From assembly GCF_900177715.1 (NCBI RefSeq), contig NZ_FXWG01000002.1, forward strand, positions 62,001-126,000: DNA of 64,000 nucleotides. The letters run 5' to 3'. Position numbers and translations under genes: made by a program. The stretch comes from Altererythrobacter xiamenensis (lineage in GTDB: Bacteria; Pseudomonadota; Alphaproteobacteria; Sphingomonadales; Sphingomonadaceae). The notes under the pieces were generated by a model. The model ran no database searches. It saw only the letters and a list, made by a program, of their open reading frames with translations, and was not told where the DNA came from. Positions 27,320-36,407 of the stretch are shown here, in pieces. Numbering within the stretch: the first letter of the stretch is position 1; the number at the start of each line of letters is the position of its first letter.

Positions 27320-29121
27320 ACGCCGGGCTTGATTGTCCAGACCTTGAGGCCCGTGTCGCCGGGCATGTCGACCGGCTCGAGCCAGTCGGGGGCGTTCCCG
27401 CTTTCGAGCGACGCGGCAAAGCTGTCCGGCTTGTTCGCTGCCAATAGCGCGGTCTCTGCGAGCCCCGGGCAATGCGCGACATAGGACGTCCCACGCTCGG
27501 ATAGCTGAGCGCGCGCGTTGTCCGGTGAACCCGCGAGGACTTCGATCGTCATGCGAATGGTGCGATCCGCGCGGTGGTGCCCCGTTGCGACTACGCTGTG
27601 CGGCGACGCCAGCAAGAGCGATGGGCCGGCGTCGAGCGGCGCGAAGATCTCGCCGCGCGGCAATTGCGAAAGCGCTTCACCGGCACTCGCGATGCGGCAA
27701 TCGGACACGCGCTGCAATTGCAGCGTTCGCGCCGGAGGGGGCGAACCAGCCTCGGCGCGGTACCCGTTCACAAGCAGGCCGACGCCGAGAGGGACCAGTA
27801 CAGTCGCCGCCACTACTGCGAGCGCGGGTGATCCGCGCTTCTCTCGGCGAGAATTGCGAGCAGCGCGCAACCACTGGTCGATCTGCCAGGCGAGCGGCGG
27901 CGCAGCGAGCGCGCCTGCCACGGCTCCGGCACGCGAAACGAACAGCGCCACGGTCAGCGCGCAGGCGAGCAATGCGGCATATTCGAACCAGAAACGGCCC
28001 AGCCAGGCCGTGTGGCGCGATGCCAGGCGGCCAGCCGCGAACAGTCCCAGCAGGCCGGGAAGCGCCACGCCGATGATATCGCTCCAGCTGCGGGTCCACA
28101 GCGGCTGACCTTCGGCGACGTTGGCGAGCCAGACCTCAGCGACAAGCGGATCGGTCGCGGCGAAGCCACCGGCGGCGCATTGCGGTGCGGCCCACAACAG
28201 CATCCCCGCCCCGCCCGCTGCGAGCACGCCGAAACCACCCATGAGCGTCACCCGCGGCATCGGCTCCAGCCGCTGCAGGACGAGCGCGCCGAGAGCGCCC
28301 CAGCAGAACACGCCGATATGCCAGGGGGAAATCGCGTCGCAATAGGGAGCAAGCTCAGACCAGCCGCGTGTCGTGACAAACAGCGCAAGGCTACCCAGCG
28401 CGAGTGTGACCATCGCCACGGCGAAGCCCTCGCTATCGCGCCGATTGCAGAGCCAGCGGACAGCAAATACCGCCATGAAGGCGATTGCCATCGGCAGGCC
28501 CTCGACCGAGATCGCCAGCCATGCGGCAAGCGCAAGACCGGTGACGAAACCGCCGACCTTGGGCTTGCGCGCCAGCAGTCCGTTGAGTGCAGCGAGCGCG
28601 AGCACGATCTGCCAGCCGTGGTGGTCGATCCGCATCGGTCGCAGCTGGCTCAGCACCGGCACCGAGAGCGCCATCGCAAGGCACGTCAGCGTGACCAGCT
28701 CGATCCCGAACAGCCGCCAGGCGATCCGTGCGGCCAGAAGAAGCGCGCAATAGAGCGTCAGCAAGGGTACGACGACCAGCGCAATGCTCTCTGCCACACC
28801 CGAGCCGAACAGGGGCGTAAGCGCGGCGATCACAAGCAGCAGGGGAATATCGACGAGGCGCGACCAGTGCATCGGCACGCCGCCAGCAGGCGCATCGACG
28901 CGGTGCTGGGTCAGGTCGAACCAGCTCTGTCCCGCCAGCAGGTCGCGCACCTGCACCAACCGGAGCGCATCGTCGGGCCCCGGAAACAGCTGGTCCCTGA
29001 TGAACGGGAAGCCGGTCGCGATCAGAAGAGCCGCGACAAGCACGAAGGCAAGCGAGGCGCGAACCACCATATCGCCCGAGAAGGCCGGACGACGCCGTTC
29101 GATGATCGCCGCGCCGCTCAT
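27316..29121 (-). CDS. Polytopic membrane protein, GT-C-like (putative glycosyltransferase)
   Basis: A 601-residue protein with about 11-13 hydrophobic helices. Near the N terminus lies GPDDALRLVQVRDLLAGQ, followed by DAPAGGVPMHWSRLVDIP. Acidic residues in the first periplasmic loop of a many-helix protein are the hallmark of lipid-linked-sugar GT-C transferases (PMT, STT3 and relatives). That assignment is structural inference. The start overlaps the gtrA-like stop by 1 nt (TAATG). It is the last gene of the envelope operon 32570-27316. Confidence 0.72.
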   Translation of the reverse strand: MSGAAIIERRRPAFSGDMVVRASLAFVLVAALLIATGFPFIRDQLFPGPDDALRLVQVRDLLAGQSWFDLTQHRVDAPAGGVPMHWSRLVDIPLLLVIAALTPLFGSGVAESIALVVVPLLTLYCALLLAARIAWRLFGIELVTLTCLAMALSVPVLSQLRPMRIDHHGWQIVLALAALNGLLARKPKVGGFVTGLALAAWLAISVEGLPMAIAFMAVFAVRWLCNRRDSEGFAVAMVTLALGSLALFVTTRGWSELAPYCDAISPWHIGVFCWGALGALVLQRLEPMPRVTLMGGFGVLAAGGAGMLLWAAPQCAAGGFAATDPLVAEVWLANVAEGQPLWTRSWSDIIGVALPGLLGLFAAGRLASRHTAWLGRFWFEYAALLACALTVALFVSRAGAVAGALAAPPLAWQIDQWLRAARNSRREKRGSPALAVVAATVLVPLGVGLLVNGYRAEAGSPPPARTLQLQRVSDCRIASAGEALSQLPRGEIFAPLDAGPSLLLASPHSVVATGHHRADRTIRMTIEVLAGSPDNARAQLSERGTSYVAHCPGLAETALLAANKPDSFAASLESGNAPDWLEPVDMPGDTGLKVWTIKPGV

Positions 29122-29546
29122 TACCCGTTCGCCTCGACCGGGCGGAAGATCACCAGCGCGCGCAGCGCCCAGGTCAGGCTGAAGCTCGCACCGACAGCGA
29201 TCAGCTTGGAAAGTTCCGGCGCAAAGCCGATCTCGCGTCCCAGTGCGACCACGGCACCGGTGACCATCAGGCCGAGGAGGCCGCTGGCGATGAACATCGC
29301 CTGTTGCCCGAAGCGCGCTGCGCGTTTCGCGCGAACGCCATGCGCGAAGACAAAGCGTGTCGAGAGCAGCCAGTGCAGCTGGATACCGCAGCAATAGCCG
29401 AGCACGGCGGCGAGCACTTCGTCCATCCCGCCATAGAGCGCGGTCAGGAACACGCCGATGTCGGTCACCAGCGCGGCAGCACTGACCGCGATGTAGCGCG
29501 AGGCCGAAAGCGCCAGCAGGCGCCGAAACGCTTCCTGCATATTCAT
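29121..29546 (-). CDS. GtrA-like membrane protein
   Basis: A 141-residue, four-helix GtrA family protein. RYIAVSAAALVTDIGVFLTAL begins the first helix, a GYCCGIQLHWLLSTRFVFAH block carries the conserved N-terminal pair, and SFSLTWALRALVIF ends the protein. GtrA proteins help move polyprenyl-phosphate-linked sugars across the inner membrane. I chose the start at 29546 because its ATG overlaps the upstream stop (ATGA). It lies between an LTA-synthase-like gene and a GT-C-like gene, which fits a flippase-plus-transferase set. Confidence 0.88.
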   Translation of the reverse strand: MNMQEAFRRLLALSASRYIAVSAAALVTDIGVFLTALYGGMDEVLAAVLGYCCGIQLHWLLSTRFVFAHGVRAKRAARFGQQAMFIASGLLGLMVTGAVVALGREIGFAPELSKLIAVGASFSLTWALRALVIFRPVEANG

Positions 29547-30958
29547 GGCGCCACCTCTGCGGCGGGCGTCTCGTCGCCCTTCCAGCGCAGCATCAGCCAC
29601 GGCACGCGGTCGGGCGCGAACTGGCTGCGGTGGTGACGATCGAAATAGGGCGGCATGTGATCGCCGACGATCAGGATGTCGGTCGGCGGGAAGTCTGGCT
29701 GGGTGATCTGCTCAATGATGGCAGCGTCGACCGCATCCCAGATCGCGAACTGACGGCAGATCATCGGGAAATCGGCGGCAAGGGCGGGCGAAACGCGCTC
29801 GCAATTGTCGACCTCGAGATTGAGTCCCGGCGGGACAGGAAGGTGCGAGTTGAGCGTCAGCCAATAGAGGAATTGCGGTGTGTCCGCTTGCTTGAGCGTG
29901 TCGGCCAGCATCGCAGGGACGTCCCGGTCGCACGCGCCGGGGAAGACCCCGCCGCAAGGGCGCGCGCCGCGCTCGACCAGCCCGTCGGCGAAGGTCTGCT
30001 CTGCGAAGCCGATATTGGGATACCAGCTCTCGCGCTCGAAAAAATCGCCGGTGAAGGAGTGGAAGGCGCGGGTTTCGTAGCCCTGCCTTGCGAGCTGCGC
30101 GGGGAGGCAGCTGTCATCGGCGCCGTCGAGCAATTCATAATAATCGCCCCAGCGGCCGCACATCTCGCGCACTTCGCCCGCGGTGGTCGAATTGTAATAG
30201 GTCGTGGTGCCCTGACTCATGTCGAAGCGGTCGGCGAGTGCGCCGGATTTGTAGCGAGTGAACAACAGGCGGCTCATTTCCGGATTGTCGACCGGATCAC
30301 CGAGCGATTCGACCATGATGAGCATCAGGTGGCGGCGCTGTGCCACGGCGGTGGCATCTGCAAACCCGCTTTTGGCGGTCGCGGATTCGAATGGCGTGCC
30401 AGCCGTCGCGGCGCGTTTGTAATGGCCGCGCATCCCCATGCCGAGCGCAGTGTCGATTGCCGCCAGCGAAAGGATCGCGCCGACGGCCAGCAGCAGCATC
30501 CTGTTCGAAGTAAAGCCCTGCGGATGGCGCATGCGCCAGATTGCCGCACCCATCAGCAGCGTCACGGCAATGCCGCCTGCGATATATTCGACCGACTGCA
30601 GCGGATCGATCTCGACGAAGAACTTCATCGAGCTGATCAGCGAGGTCACGCCGAGATTGAACAGTCCGGCGATGAAGCTGAGCAACGAATAGGCCAGAGC
30701 CAGCACGAAGGCCGAGACCTGCACCGAAAGCGGCTTGTCTCGCACGAACAGCCCGATCGCTCCGATGCCGACGATTTCGCCCGCACGCGGCGGTGCGCCA
30801 ACCAGCCACATGACCGCGAAGCCCGCATTGGCGAGCACCAGCCAGACCAGCGCCCAGTTGCGAAAGGCGTGCCATTCTCCGGGCGCCCTTGCCCCCGGTG
30901 TCGGCATCTGCGGCTCGGTCCCGGAGAGCTCGTCCCCGAATGTGGCGACGCTCGCCAT
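29543..30958 (-). CDS. LTA-synthase-like sulfatase-fold membrane enzyme
   Basis: A 471-residue protein. About five N-terminal membrane helices (35-175) precede a periplasmic alkaline-phosphatase/sulfatase domain. LMLIMVESLGDPVDNPEM starts the catalytic domain with the metal-ligand Glu. MSQGTTTYYNSTTAGEVREMCGRW carries the nucleophile Thr/Ser region, and ILIVGDHMPPY holds the distal Asp-His metal pair. Family members transfer phosphoglycerol or phosphoethanolamine to lipids or glycans. A Gram-negative member probably decorates an envelope glycan. It is 1 nt after the upstream flavoprotein gene and coupled to gtrA. Confidence 0.87.
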   Translation of the reverse strand: MASVATFGDELSGTEPQMPTPGARAPGEWHAFRNWALVWLVLANAGFAVMWLVGAPPRAGEIVGIGAIGLFVRDKPLSVQVSAFVLALAYSLLSFIAGLFNLGVTSLISSMKFFVEIDPLQSVEYIAGGIAVTLLMGAAIWRMRHPQGFTSNRMLLLAVGAILSLAAIDTALGMGMRGHYKRAATAGTPFESATAKSGFADATAVAQRRHLMLIMVESLGDPVDNPEMSRLLFTRYKSGALADRFDMSQGTTTYYNSTTAGEVREMCGRWGDYYELLDGADDSCLPAQLARQGYETRAFHSFTGDFFERESWYPNIGFAEQTFADGLVERGARPCGGVFPGACDRDVPAMLADTLKQADTPQFLYWLTLNSHLPVPPGLNLEVDNCERVSPALAADFPMICRQFAIWDAVDAAIIEQITQPDFPPTDILIVGDHMPPYFDRHHRSQFAPDRVPWLMLRWKGDETPAAEVAP

Positions 30959-30959
30959 G

Positions 30960-32570
30960 TCAGGCGACCTTGCGCTCGTCGTCGGAGGCAGCCTCGTCCT
31001 CGCGGATGCGGCCCGGTACGTCGCGCACGGAATTGAGCGCGGCAGCCTGATCGGCAGTTACCTCGCGGGTCGGGATAGCCTTCTCGGCCCCCTCGTCGCC
31101 CGCTTCGTGATATTCGGCATCCTCGTTGACGCACCATGTGTCGTAGAGACGCTCGCCCGCGAGGATGTTCTCGACCGTCAGCATGGCGGTCATCATCGCG
31201 TGATCCTGGTTGTTGTAGCGGTGCATCCCGTTGCGCCCGACCAAATGGAGCGAAGGATGCTTCTCGTCCAGTTCGCGCCGCATGGCATCGACATTCGCCT
31301 CGTAGGTGTCGTCATAGACCGGATAGGCCTTTTCCTGACGAACCACCGCACCGCTCACGACCCGCGCCGGATCGCACAGGCCGAGGATTTCCATCTCGCG
31401 CGTCGCCTGCGCCACCAGATCCTCGTCGGAGGAAGACCACAGGCCGTCCCCTTCGAAGCAGAAATATTCGAGGCCGACGCAGGCCATATCCTCGTCCGGC
31501 ACCATTTCGGGCGACCAGCTGCGGAAGTTCTGCACGCGGCCGACCTGGACCCGGTCGTCATGGATGTAGATCCAGTTGTCAGGGAAGAGGTCTTCCGATT
31601 TCACCATCAGCGCGACGGTTAGGAAGTCGCGATACTTGAGTTCATTCGCCTGCAGCGTCGACTGCGGCAGCGGGTGCAGCCTGCGGGAAAGTTCGCGCAT
31701 CGGCGCGGAGCTGATCACGTGATCGGCGCGGATCTCGACACGGCCATCGGGACCGTTCGCGCTCATGCGCCAGCCCTCGCCATCGGCGGCGAGCCGGTCG
31801 AGCGCGTGACCCATCAGCACCGTGCCCTTGCCGCTGGCGACGATCTTGTCGCGCGCTGCGTCCCACATCATGCCGGGGCCGAGCCGCGGATAGCGGAAGG
31901 TTTCCAGCAGGGTTTTCACTTCCTGCCCGTCGTTCGGTTTCCTGTTGAGGCCGAGGCTGCGCTTCAGGCCGTCGGTCACCGCATTCCAGAGCGAAAGGCC
32001 CTTGATGCGCTGCGCCGCCCAGTCCGCGCTCATTTCGTCGCACGGCATGCCCCACACCTTCTCGGTATAGGTCTTGAAGAAGATCGAATAGAGCTTGTGG
32101 CCGAACTGGTTGGTGGTCCAGTCCTCGAAGCTCTTCACGTCCCTGATCGGAAACAGCTTGTAGCGCAGGTAGCTCAGCATGCAGGCGGTCGAGCGCAGCA
32201 CGCCGAGATTGCCGAGCGCTTCGAAGGCGCGCAGCGGGTAGGAATAGAACTTGCCCTCGTAATAGATGCGGCTCATCCGCGGACGCTGGATGAAATCGTC
32301 GGGCAGGATCTCGTTCCACAGGTCGACGACAGCCGCGCTTTTCGAAAAGAAACGGTGGCCGCCGATGTCGAAGCGGTAGCCTTCGTGTTCGACCGTGCGG
32401 CTGATGCCGCCGACATAGGTCGGATCCTTTTCGATAATCGCGACCGTCTTGCCCTGCTTGCTGAGCAGATATCCAGCCGTCAGGCCCGCCGGACCCGCTC
32501 CGATGATCGCAACGTCGACCTCGAGCGTGCCATGCGGCTTTTCACGCATTTGGGCAGCGTGTTGTACCAT
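30960..32570 (-). CDS. FAD-dependent oxidoreductase, UDP-galactopyranose-mutase-like
   Basis: A 536-residue flavoprotein with an N-terminal FAD Rossmann motif VAIIGAGPAGLTAGYLLSKQ and IGGHRFFSKS. A body including YPLRAFEALGNLG and TEKVWGMPCDEMSADWAAQRI follows, and it ends with GLEYFCFEGDGLWSSSDEDL. The layout matches the Glf/protoporphyrinogen-oxidase-like group seen in polysaccharide clusters. Whether it isomerises a sugar nucleotide or oxidises a lipid cannot be told. It is the first gene of a four-gene operon. The start at 32570 has a GGGGG-type ribosome site. Confidence 0.85.
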   Translation of the reverse strand: MVQHAAQMREKPHGTLEVDVAIIGAGPAGLTAGYLLSKQGKTVAIIEKDPTYVGGISRTVEHEGYRFDIGGHRFFSKSAAVVDLWNEILPDDFIQRPRMSRIYYEGKFYSYPLRAFEALGNLGVLRSTACMLSYLRYKLFPIRDVKSFEDWTTNQFGHKLYSIFFKTYTEKVWGMPCDEMSADWAAQRIKGLSLWNAVTDGLKRSLGLNRKPNDGQEVKTLLETFRYPRLGPGMMWDAARDKIVASGKGTVLMGHALDRLAADGEGWRMSANGPDGRVEIRADHVISSAPMRELSRRLHPLPQSTLQANELKYRDFLTVALMVKSEDLFPDNWIYIHDDRVQVGRVQNFRSWSPEMVPDEDMACVGLEYFCFEGDGLWSSSDEDLVAQATREMEILGLCDPARVVSGAVVRQEKAYPVYDDTYEANVDAMRRELDEKHPSLHLVGRNGMHRYNNQDHAMMTAMLTVENILAGERLYDTWCVNEDAEYHEAGDEGAEKAIPTREVTADQAAALNSVRDVPGRIREDEAASDDERKVA

Positions 32571-32663
32571 TCAAACCCCCGTTTGCTTTCGCTTGAACGG
32601 GACTGAACGAAAATGGTTAGCGGATGGTAAAGATCCCCCCATAATCGGAGGGGAATCGCGCAG

Positions 32664-33314
32664 TCATGCGCGCAGGAGAGCCGGGCATTGCAGGCGTGCG
32701 GCGAGCGACGCGAAGTTCTGCAGCGAGAAGGTATCGTCGAACACCAGGCCATATTCGCGGCCCTTGCGCCAGCGAACCTTGGCGCGGATTTCGCCTAGAT
32801 CGGGCCCTTCGAGCGCGATGGTCTGGTCGATCGAGAGGAGCGCATCGCTTTCGAGCCGCGCGCCCTGCTGCGAAAGGTTGAGGATCGTGCCGGTCTTTCG
32901 ATCCTGTCTGGTTGCCAGAACTACAGGGAAGCAGATGTGCATCCTCAGTCCGCGCTTGGGGAAACGACCTGTCTCCTTGATGATGGTTTCGAGCTCGACC
33001 GGGGCTGCGAACTGGAAGCCGGCCTCGTGGTCATTCTCCCTGACCTTCTTGACCTCAAAAGCCATTCCCGACTGAAGTTCGAGCGTAAACGCGTCGCATG
33101 AGGGCAGCCGGTGGAACAGACGCACGCTGATCCCCGTCGCCGAAACGTCGCGAAGGACGCAGACAAACTCGCCCTGTGCGCTTACCAGCTTGGCGGTGCG
33201 AATGAGCAAAGCCATCCGCGGAGCAGCCCGTTGTTCCGGACTGTCGGCTTCGCCACTCACTACTGGCGGAAAACTCGCCGCGTCTTCCATCATCCTGCTT
33301 GCCCCCGCTGGCAT
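32664..33314 (-). CDS. Tandem PilZ-domain protein
   Basis: A 216-residue cytosolic protein with two PilZ-like halves. The first has RAAPR (RxxxR) followed by RDVSATGISVRL (DxSxxG) at about 28-65. The second has KRGLRMHICFPVVLATR then LNLSQQGARLES at about 120-155. The arginines and the D/NxSxxG bind cyclic di-GMP in this family. A second ATG at 33293 is possible. It is upstream of, and on the same strand as, the envelope operon (93 nt gap), so c-di-GMP control of envelope glycan synthesis is conceivable. Confidence 0.85.
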   Translation of the reverse strand: MPAGASRMMEDAASFPPVVSGEADSPEQRAAPRMALLIRTAKLVSAQGEFVCVLRDVSATGISVRLFHRLPSCDAFTLELQSGMAFEVKKVRENDHEAGFQFAAPVELETIIKETGRFPKRGLRMHICFPVVLATRQDRKTGTILNLSQQGARLESDALLSIDQTIALEGPDLGEIRAKVRWRKGREYGLVFDDTFSLQNFASLAARLQCPALLRA

Positions 33315-33495
33315 GGTTCGTTCCCAGGTTCTCTAAGTCCATACCCGGCCGTGCCTAACGGAGTGCGAGTAGCCAAATAAGTGTTAGAACGGAGTTAAGC
33401 AGACAGCTGACCAGACCAGCGGTGTTCGTGTGCCTGAGCCATTGCTGCACTCTTCCGGACTGGCAGCGAGGTCCGCCTGCCGTGCGGATGGATTA

Positions 33496-33580
33496 TGGTG
33501 CGGGTGGCGGGACTCGAACCCGCACGTCCAAAGGACAGGGGATTTTAAGTCCCCGGCGTCTACCATTCCGCCACACCCGC
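33496..33580 (-). tRNA. tRNA-Leu (anticodon UAA)
   Basis: Minus-strand cloverleaf with acceptor stem GCGGGTG/CACCCGC. The anticodon stem-loop is GGGGA-CTTAAAA-TCCCC (anticodon TAA). A long variable arm is typical of Leu, the T-arm is GGGTTCGAGTCCC, the discriminator base is A and CCA is encoded. Length 85 nt including CCA. Confidence 0.97.
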
Positions 33581-33653
33581 AATGGCGCGCTCCCTAGCTG
33601 CCGGAGCGCCAGGCGGCAATCCGCCGCGAGGACGGTCAAATGTCGATAGGCTG

Positions 33654-33673
33654 AAAAACGTTCGGAGCGAACG
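33654..33673 (-). terminator. Rho-independent terminator of ihfB
   Basis: On the minus strand, CGTTCG-CTC-CGAACG is followed directly by five T residues, 16 nt after the ihfB stop. The stem is 6 bp with a 3-nt loop. Confidence 0.8.
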
Positions 33674-33688
33674 CCGTCGCGGAGCGCC

Positions 33689-33970
33689 TCAATCGTCGTT
33701 GAGACGACGGCGCATTTCCTTGCCGGCCTTGAAATAGGGCACGCGCTTGGCCGGAACGTCGACCGTTTCGCCGGTCCGGGGATTGCGCCCCTGACGTGCC
33801 TCGCGCTCGCGCGTCGAGAACGCACCGAAGCCGCGCAGCTCCACCCGACCCCCTTCGGCGAGCCGCTCGGCGATCTCGTCGAAGAAGATATCGACCACCT
33901 GCTCGATTTCTTCGGCGCGCAATTCCGGATTATCCTTGTGCAAGGATTGCAGAAGTTCGGATCTTATCAT
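33689..33970 (-). CDS. ihfB: Integration host factor subunit beta
   Basis: A 93-residue DNA-bending protein of the HU/IHF family. MIRSELLQ begins the helical dimer domain. The arm has RNPRTGETVDVPAKRVPYFKAGKEMR, with the proline that intercalates into DNA. A GGGAGGTG ribosome site precedes the ATG at 33970. IHF assists site-specific recombination, among other roles, which is relevant to the tRNA-Arg element. A clear terminator follows. Confidence 0.95.
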   Translation of the reverse strand: MIRSELLQSLHKDNPELRAEEIEQVVDIFFDEIAERLAEGGRVELRGFGAFSTREREARQGRNPRTGETVDVPAKRVPYFKAGKEMRRRLNDD

Positions 33971-34160
33971 CACCACCTCCCGGTCGCCTCGATCCCAAGC
34001 GCAACCGTTAATACCGGCCCACCGCCGGCCTTGTTGGCAGAACCGCCCCGACCCGCGGGCAGCCAATGTCGCAGATGCGATGGTGCCAGAGCGCGAATTA
34101 CATCGCAAGCTGAGTCCGGTAAAATAATTGCGTCAGCGGCCGGCCTTGCAAAATACGGAC

Positions 34161-34502
34161 TTATTCAGCCTTTTCAAGAAGTTGCCCTGGGCTGAGGCCC
34201 AGTCGTTTCATTCTGGAACGAATTTCCGGCCATTCTTCCCGCAGAAAAACCTCGCGCTCGCGCTCCCGCAGGCGCTCCGCGGCGCCTTCGACGACATACA
34301 TGCCGACCCCGCGCTGGACTTCGACCAGCCCATCGTTCTGGAATTGCTGGTAGGCCTTGGCCACGGTCAGCGGGTTGGCACCCTGCTCGCTGGCAAGCGC
34401 CCGGACCGAGGGCAACATCTCCCCCTCGGCATAGGATCCTTCGATAATGGCCGCCGCGATCTGGTCGCGCAGCTTCAGGTAAACCGGTCTGTTCTGGCTC
34501 AT
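34161..34502 (-). CDS. GntR-family transcriptional regulator (YtrA subfamily)
   Basis: A 113-residue regulator. A winged HTH, PVYLKLRDQIAAAIIEGSYAEGEMLPSVRALASEQGANPLTVAKAYQQFQNDGLVEVQRGVGMYV (about 6-71), is followed by a short helical dimerisation tail, which marks the YtrA group. YtrA-type regulators usually control ABC exporters or membrane proteins next to them. The divergent neighbour here is a POT transporter. The intergenic region carries a -35-like TTGACG on the minus strand near 34552. Confidence 0.9.
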   Translation of the reverse strand: MSQNRPVYLKLRDQIAAAIIEGSYAEGEMLPSVRALASEQGANPLTVAKAYQQFQNDGLVEVQRGVGMYVVEGAAERLREREREVFLREEWPEIRSRMKRLGLSPGQLLEKAE

Positions 34503-34689
34503 TGCTCATCTTCCCCGAGAAGGCGCTATAGTGCCATAATACAGCGATGCGCGTCAAGTTCCCGCCCCATCCCTCTGACAGGCGCAAGAGTGTGTAGAGA
34601 CATCATGGCAAGACACGCCGCGAGGCGGTTTCGGCTGCAACTAAAGCTTCACATGCGCGCGCGAACCGTTAGGGTGCGCCGCTTCGGGG

Positions 34690-34712
34690 AGGGCCCATGC
34701 AAACAGGGCCCT
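34690..34712 (+). promoter_or_regulatory. Hairpin in the 5' leader of the POT transporter
   Basis: AGGGCCC-(9 nt)-GGGCCCT is an inverted repeat 30 bp before the transporter start. An overlapping ATGCA (34697-34701) / TGCAT (34712-34716) pair could form an alternative stem. It could be a regulator site or an RNA structure; nothing here identifies a ligand. Confidence 0.35.
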
Positions 34713-34742
34713 GCATGACAATATCCAAGAGGGCTCTATTTA

Positions 34743-36323
34743 ATGGAAAGCCAATCCGTGCCGCATGGCGATTCCGCCGGGACATTCCTCGGCCATCCGA
34801 AAGGGCTGTTCGTCCTTTTCTTCGCCGAAATGTGGGAGCGTTTTTCCTATTACGGGATGCGCGCGCTCCTTATCTTCTATCTGACCAAGCACTGGCTGTT
34901 CTCTGACAGCGATGCAGGCATCATCTACGGCGCCTATACCGCGCTGGTCTACATCACTCCGGTGGTCGGCGGTTACCTTGCCGACAAATACCTTGGACAG
35001 AGAAAGGCGGTGTTGTTCGGCGCCGTGCTGCTGACCCTCGGCCACTTCTTCATGGCGTTCGAGGGTGAACCGGGCGCGGGCACGGAGAACAATCCGATCG
35101 TCTATGTCTTCTGGCTGGCGCTGGCGCTGATCATCGTCGGTTCGGGCTTCCTGAAGGCGAACATTTCGGTGATCGTCGGCCAGCTTTACCCGCGCACGGA
35201 CACCCGTCGCGATGCCGCCTACACCATCTTCTACATGGGGATTAACCTCGGCGCGGCGATCGGTTCGTTGCTGTGCGGTTACATCGGCGAAACCTATGGC
35301 TGGGCTTATGGCTTCGGCCTTGCCGGTATCGGCATGCTTGCCGGCCTCGTCGTCTTCGTCTGGGGCAAGCCGCTGCTGCTCGGCCGCGGCGAACCGCCCA
35401 AGCCGCTCGCCAAGGGCCGCGAATGGACCATGTATGGCGCTGGCGTTGCAATGGTCGGCATCTGCTGGCTCGCGATCCAGTTCCAGGATCTGGTCGGCTA
35501 CGTCCTCGGCGGATTCGGCGGCGCGCTGGTCCTGTACGTTCTCTTCACGGCGGTGGTAAAACTGCCGAGTGAAGAGCGTGACCGCATTTTTGCCGCGATG
35601 TTCCTGATCCTGACCTCGATCGTCTTCTGGGCGCTGTTCGAGCAGGCGGGCTCCTCGCTCAACCTCTTCACCGATCGCCACGTCGATCGCGGCGGCGTTC
35701 CGGCATCGGTCTTCCAGTCGATCAATGCGATCTACATCATCCTGCTGGCACCGGTCTTCGCTGTCGTATGGCAGACGCTGGGTCGTAAGGGCATGGAGCC
35801 GAGCGCACCGCTCAAGTTCGGCCTCGGCGTGGTCCAGGTCGGCCTTGGTTTCCTCGTGCTGGTCTGGGGTGCACAGTCGGTCGGCATCAATGCTGCCGTG
35901 CCGGTGATCTTCATTTTCCTGATCTACCTGCTCCACACCACTGGCGAGCTGTGTCTGTCGCCGGTTGGCCTTTCGGCGATGAACCGCCTTGCGCCGGCTC
36001 ATATGGCATCGCTCATCATGGGCACATGGTTCTTCGCTTCGGCGACCGGTAACTTTGCTGCCGGCCTGATTGCCTCGGCTACGGGTGCAGAAGGCGTCGG
36101 CGAGGAAGCGGGCAGGGAAATCGTGCTCGACGTTTACTCGACCGTCGGCTGGTACGCGGTCGGCATCGGCGTTGCGGTCATGGTGGTCAGTCCGCTGATC
36201 AAGAAGCTGATGCACCTCGACACGCTCCAGGACGACGATGTGGGCGACGATCTGCTCGGCCAGTCCGAAGGTCCGGGCGAACCGCAGGGCGCGGGCATCC
36301 ACCCGGCAACTCGCCCGAACTGA
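34743..36323 (+). CDS. POT-family proton-coupled oligopeptide transporter
   Basis: A 526-residue, roughly 14-helix inner-membrane symporter for di- and tripeptides. The ExxERFxYYG motif is present as EMWERFSYYGMRALL in the first helix. FYMGINLGAAIGSLLCGYIGE is the PTR2 signature near 160, and a SPVGLSAMNRLAP block lies near 405. The length suits the DtpT/YdgR group. It fits with neighbouring secreted peptidases (M28 near 4.6 kb, M20 near 52.4 kb) in a peptide-using marine lifestyle. A strong terminator follows. Confidence 0.95.
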   Translation: MESQSVPHGDSAGTFLGHPKGLFVLFFAEMWERFSYYGMRALLIFYLTKHWLFSDSDAGIIYGAYTALVYITPVVGGYLADKYLGQRKAVLFGAVLLTLGHFFMAFEGEPGAGTENNPIVYVFWLALALIIVGSGFLKANISVIVGQLYPRTDTRRDAAYTIFYMGINLGAAIGSLLCGYIGETYGWAYGFGLAGIGMLAGLVVFVWGKPLLLGRGEPPKPLAKGREWTMYGAGVAMVGICWLAIQFQDLVGYVLGGFGGALVLYVLFTAVVKLPSEERDRIFAAMFLILTSIVFWALFEQAGSSLNLFTDRHVDRGGVPASVFQSINAIYIILLAPVFAVVWQTLGRKGMEPSAPLKFGLGVVQVGLGFLVLVWGAQSVGINAAVPVIFIFLIYLLHTTGELCLSPVGLSAMNRLAPAHMASLIMGTWFFASATGNFAAGLIASATGAEGVGEEAGREIVLDVYSTVGWYAVGIGVAVMVVSPLIKKLMHLDTLQDDDVGDDLLGQSEGPGEPQGAGIHPATRPN

Positions 36324-36340
36324 GCGAAACCGAAAGGAAG

Positions 36341-36366
36341 GGGCGCGGCACACACCGCGCCCTTTT
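36341..36366 (+). terminator. Rho-independent terminator of the POT gene
   Basis: GGGCGCGG-CACACA-CCGCGCCC followed by TTTT. An 8-bp GC stem with a 6-nt loop starts 17 nt after the stop codon. Confidence 0.88.
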
Positions 36367-36407
36367 CATTTGCGACCTACATTTCTTGCCAAGTCTTGAG
36401 GAACACG

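Noticed and set aside
28012..31036. Two plus-strand ORFs of more than 460 codons opposite the envelope operon.
   Set aside because: They lie antisense to membrane-protein genes and have polar, repetitive composition with no motifs.
33384..33566. 60-codon ORF overlapping tRNA-Leu.
   Set aside because: It runs through the tRNA cloverleaf and has no other support.
34740..36353. 537-codon ORF antisense to the POT transporter.
   Set aside because: Shadow of a transporter with an intact PTR2 signature; rich in Asp, Arg, Gln and His, as expected from the complement of hydrophobic codons.
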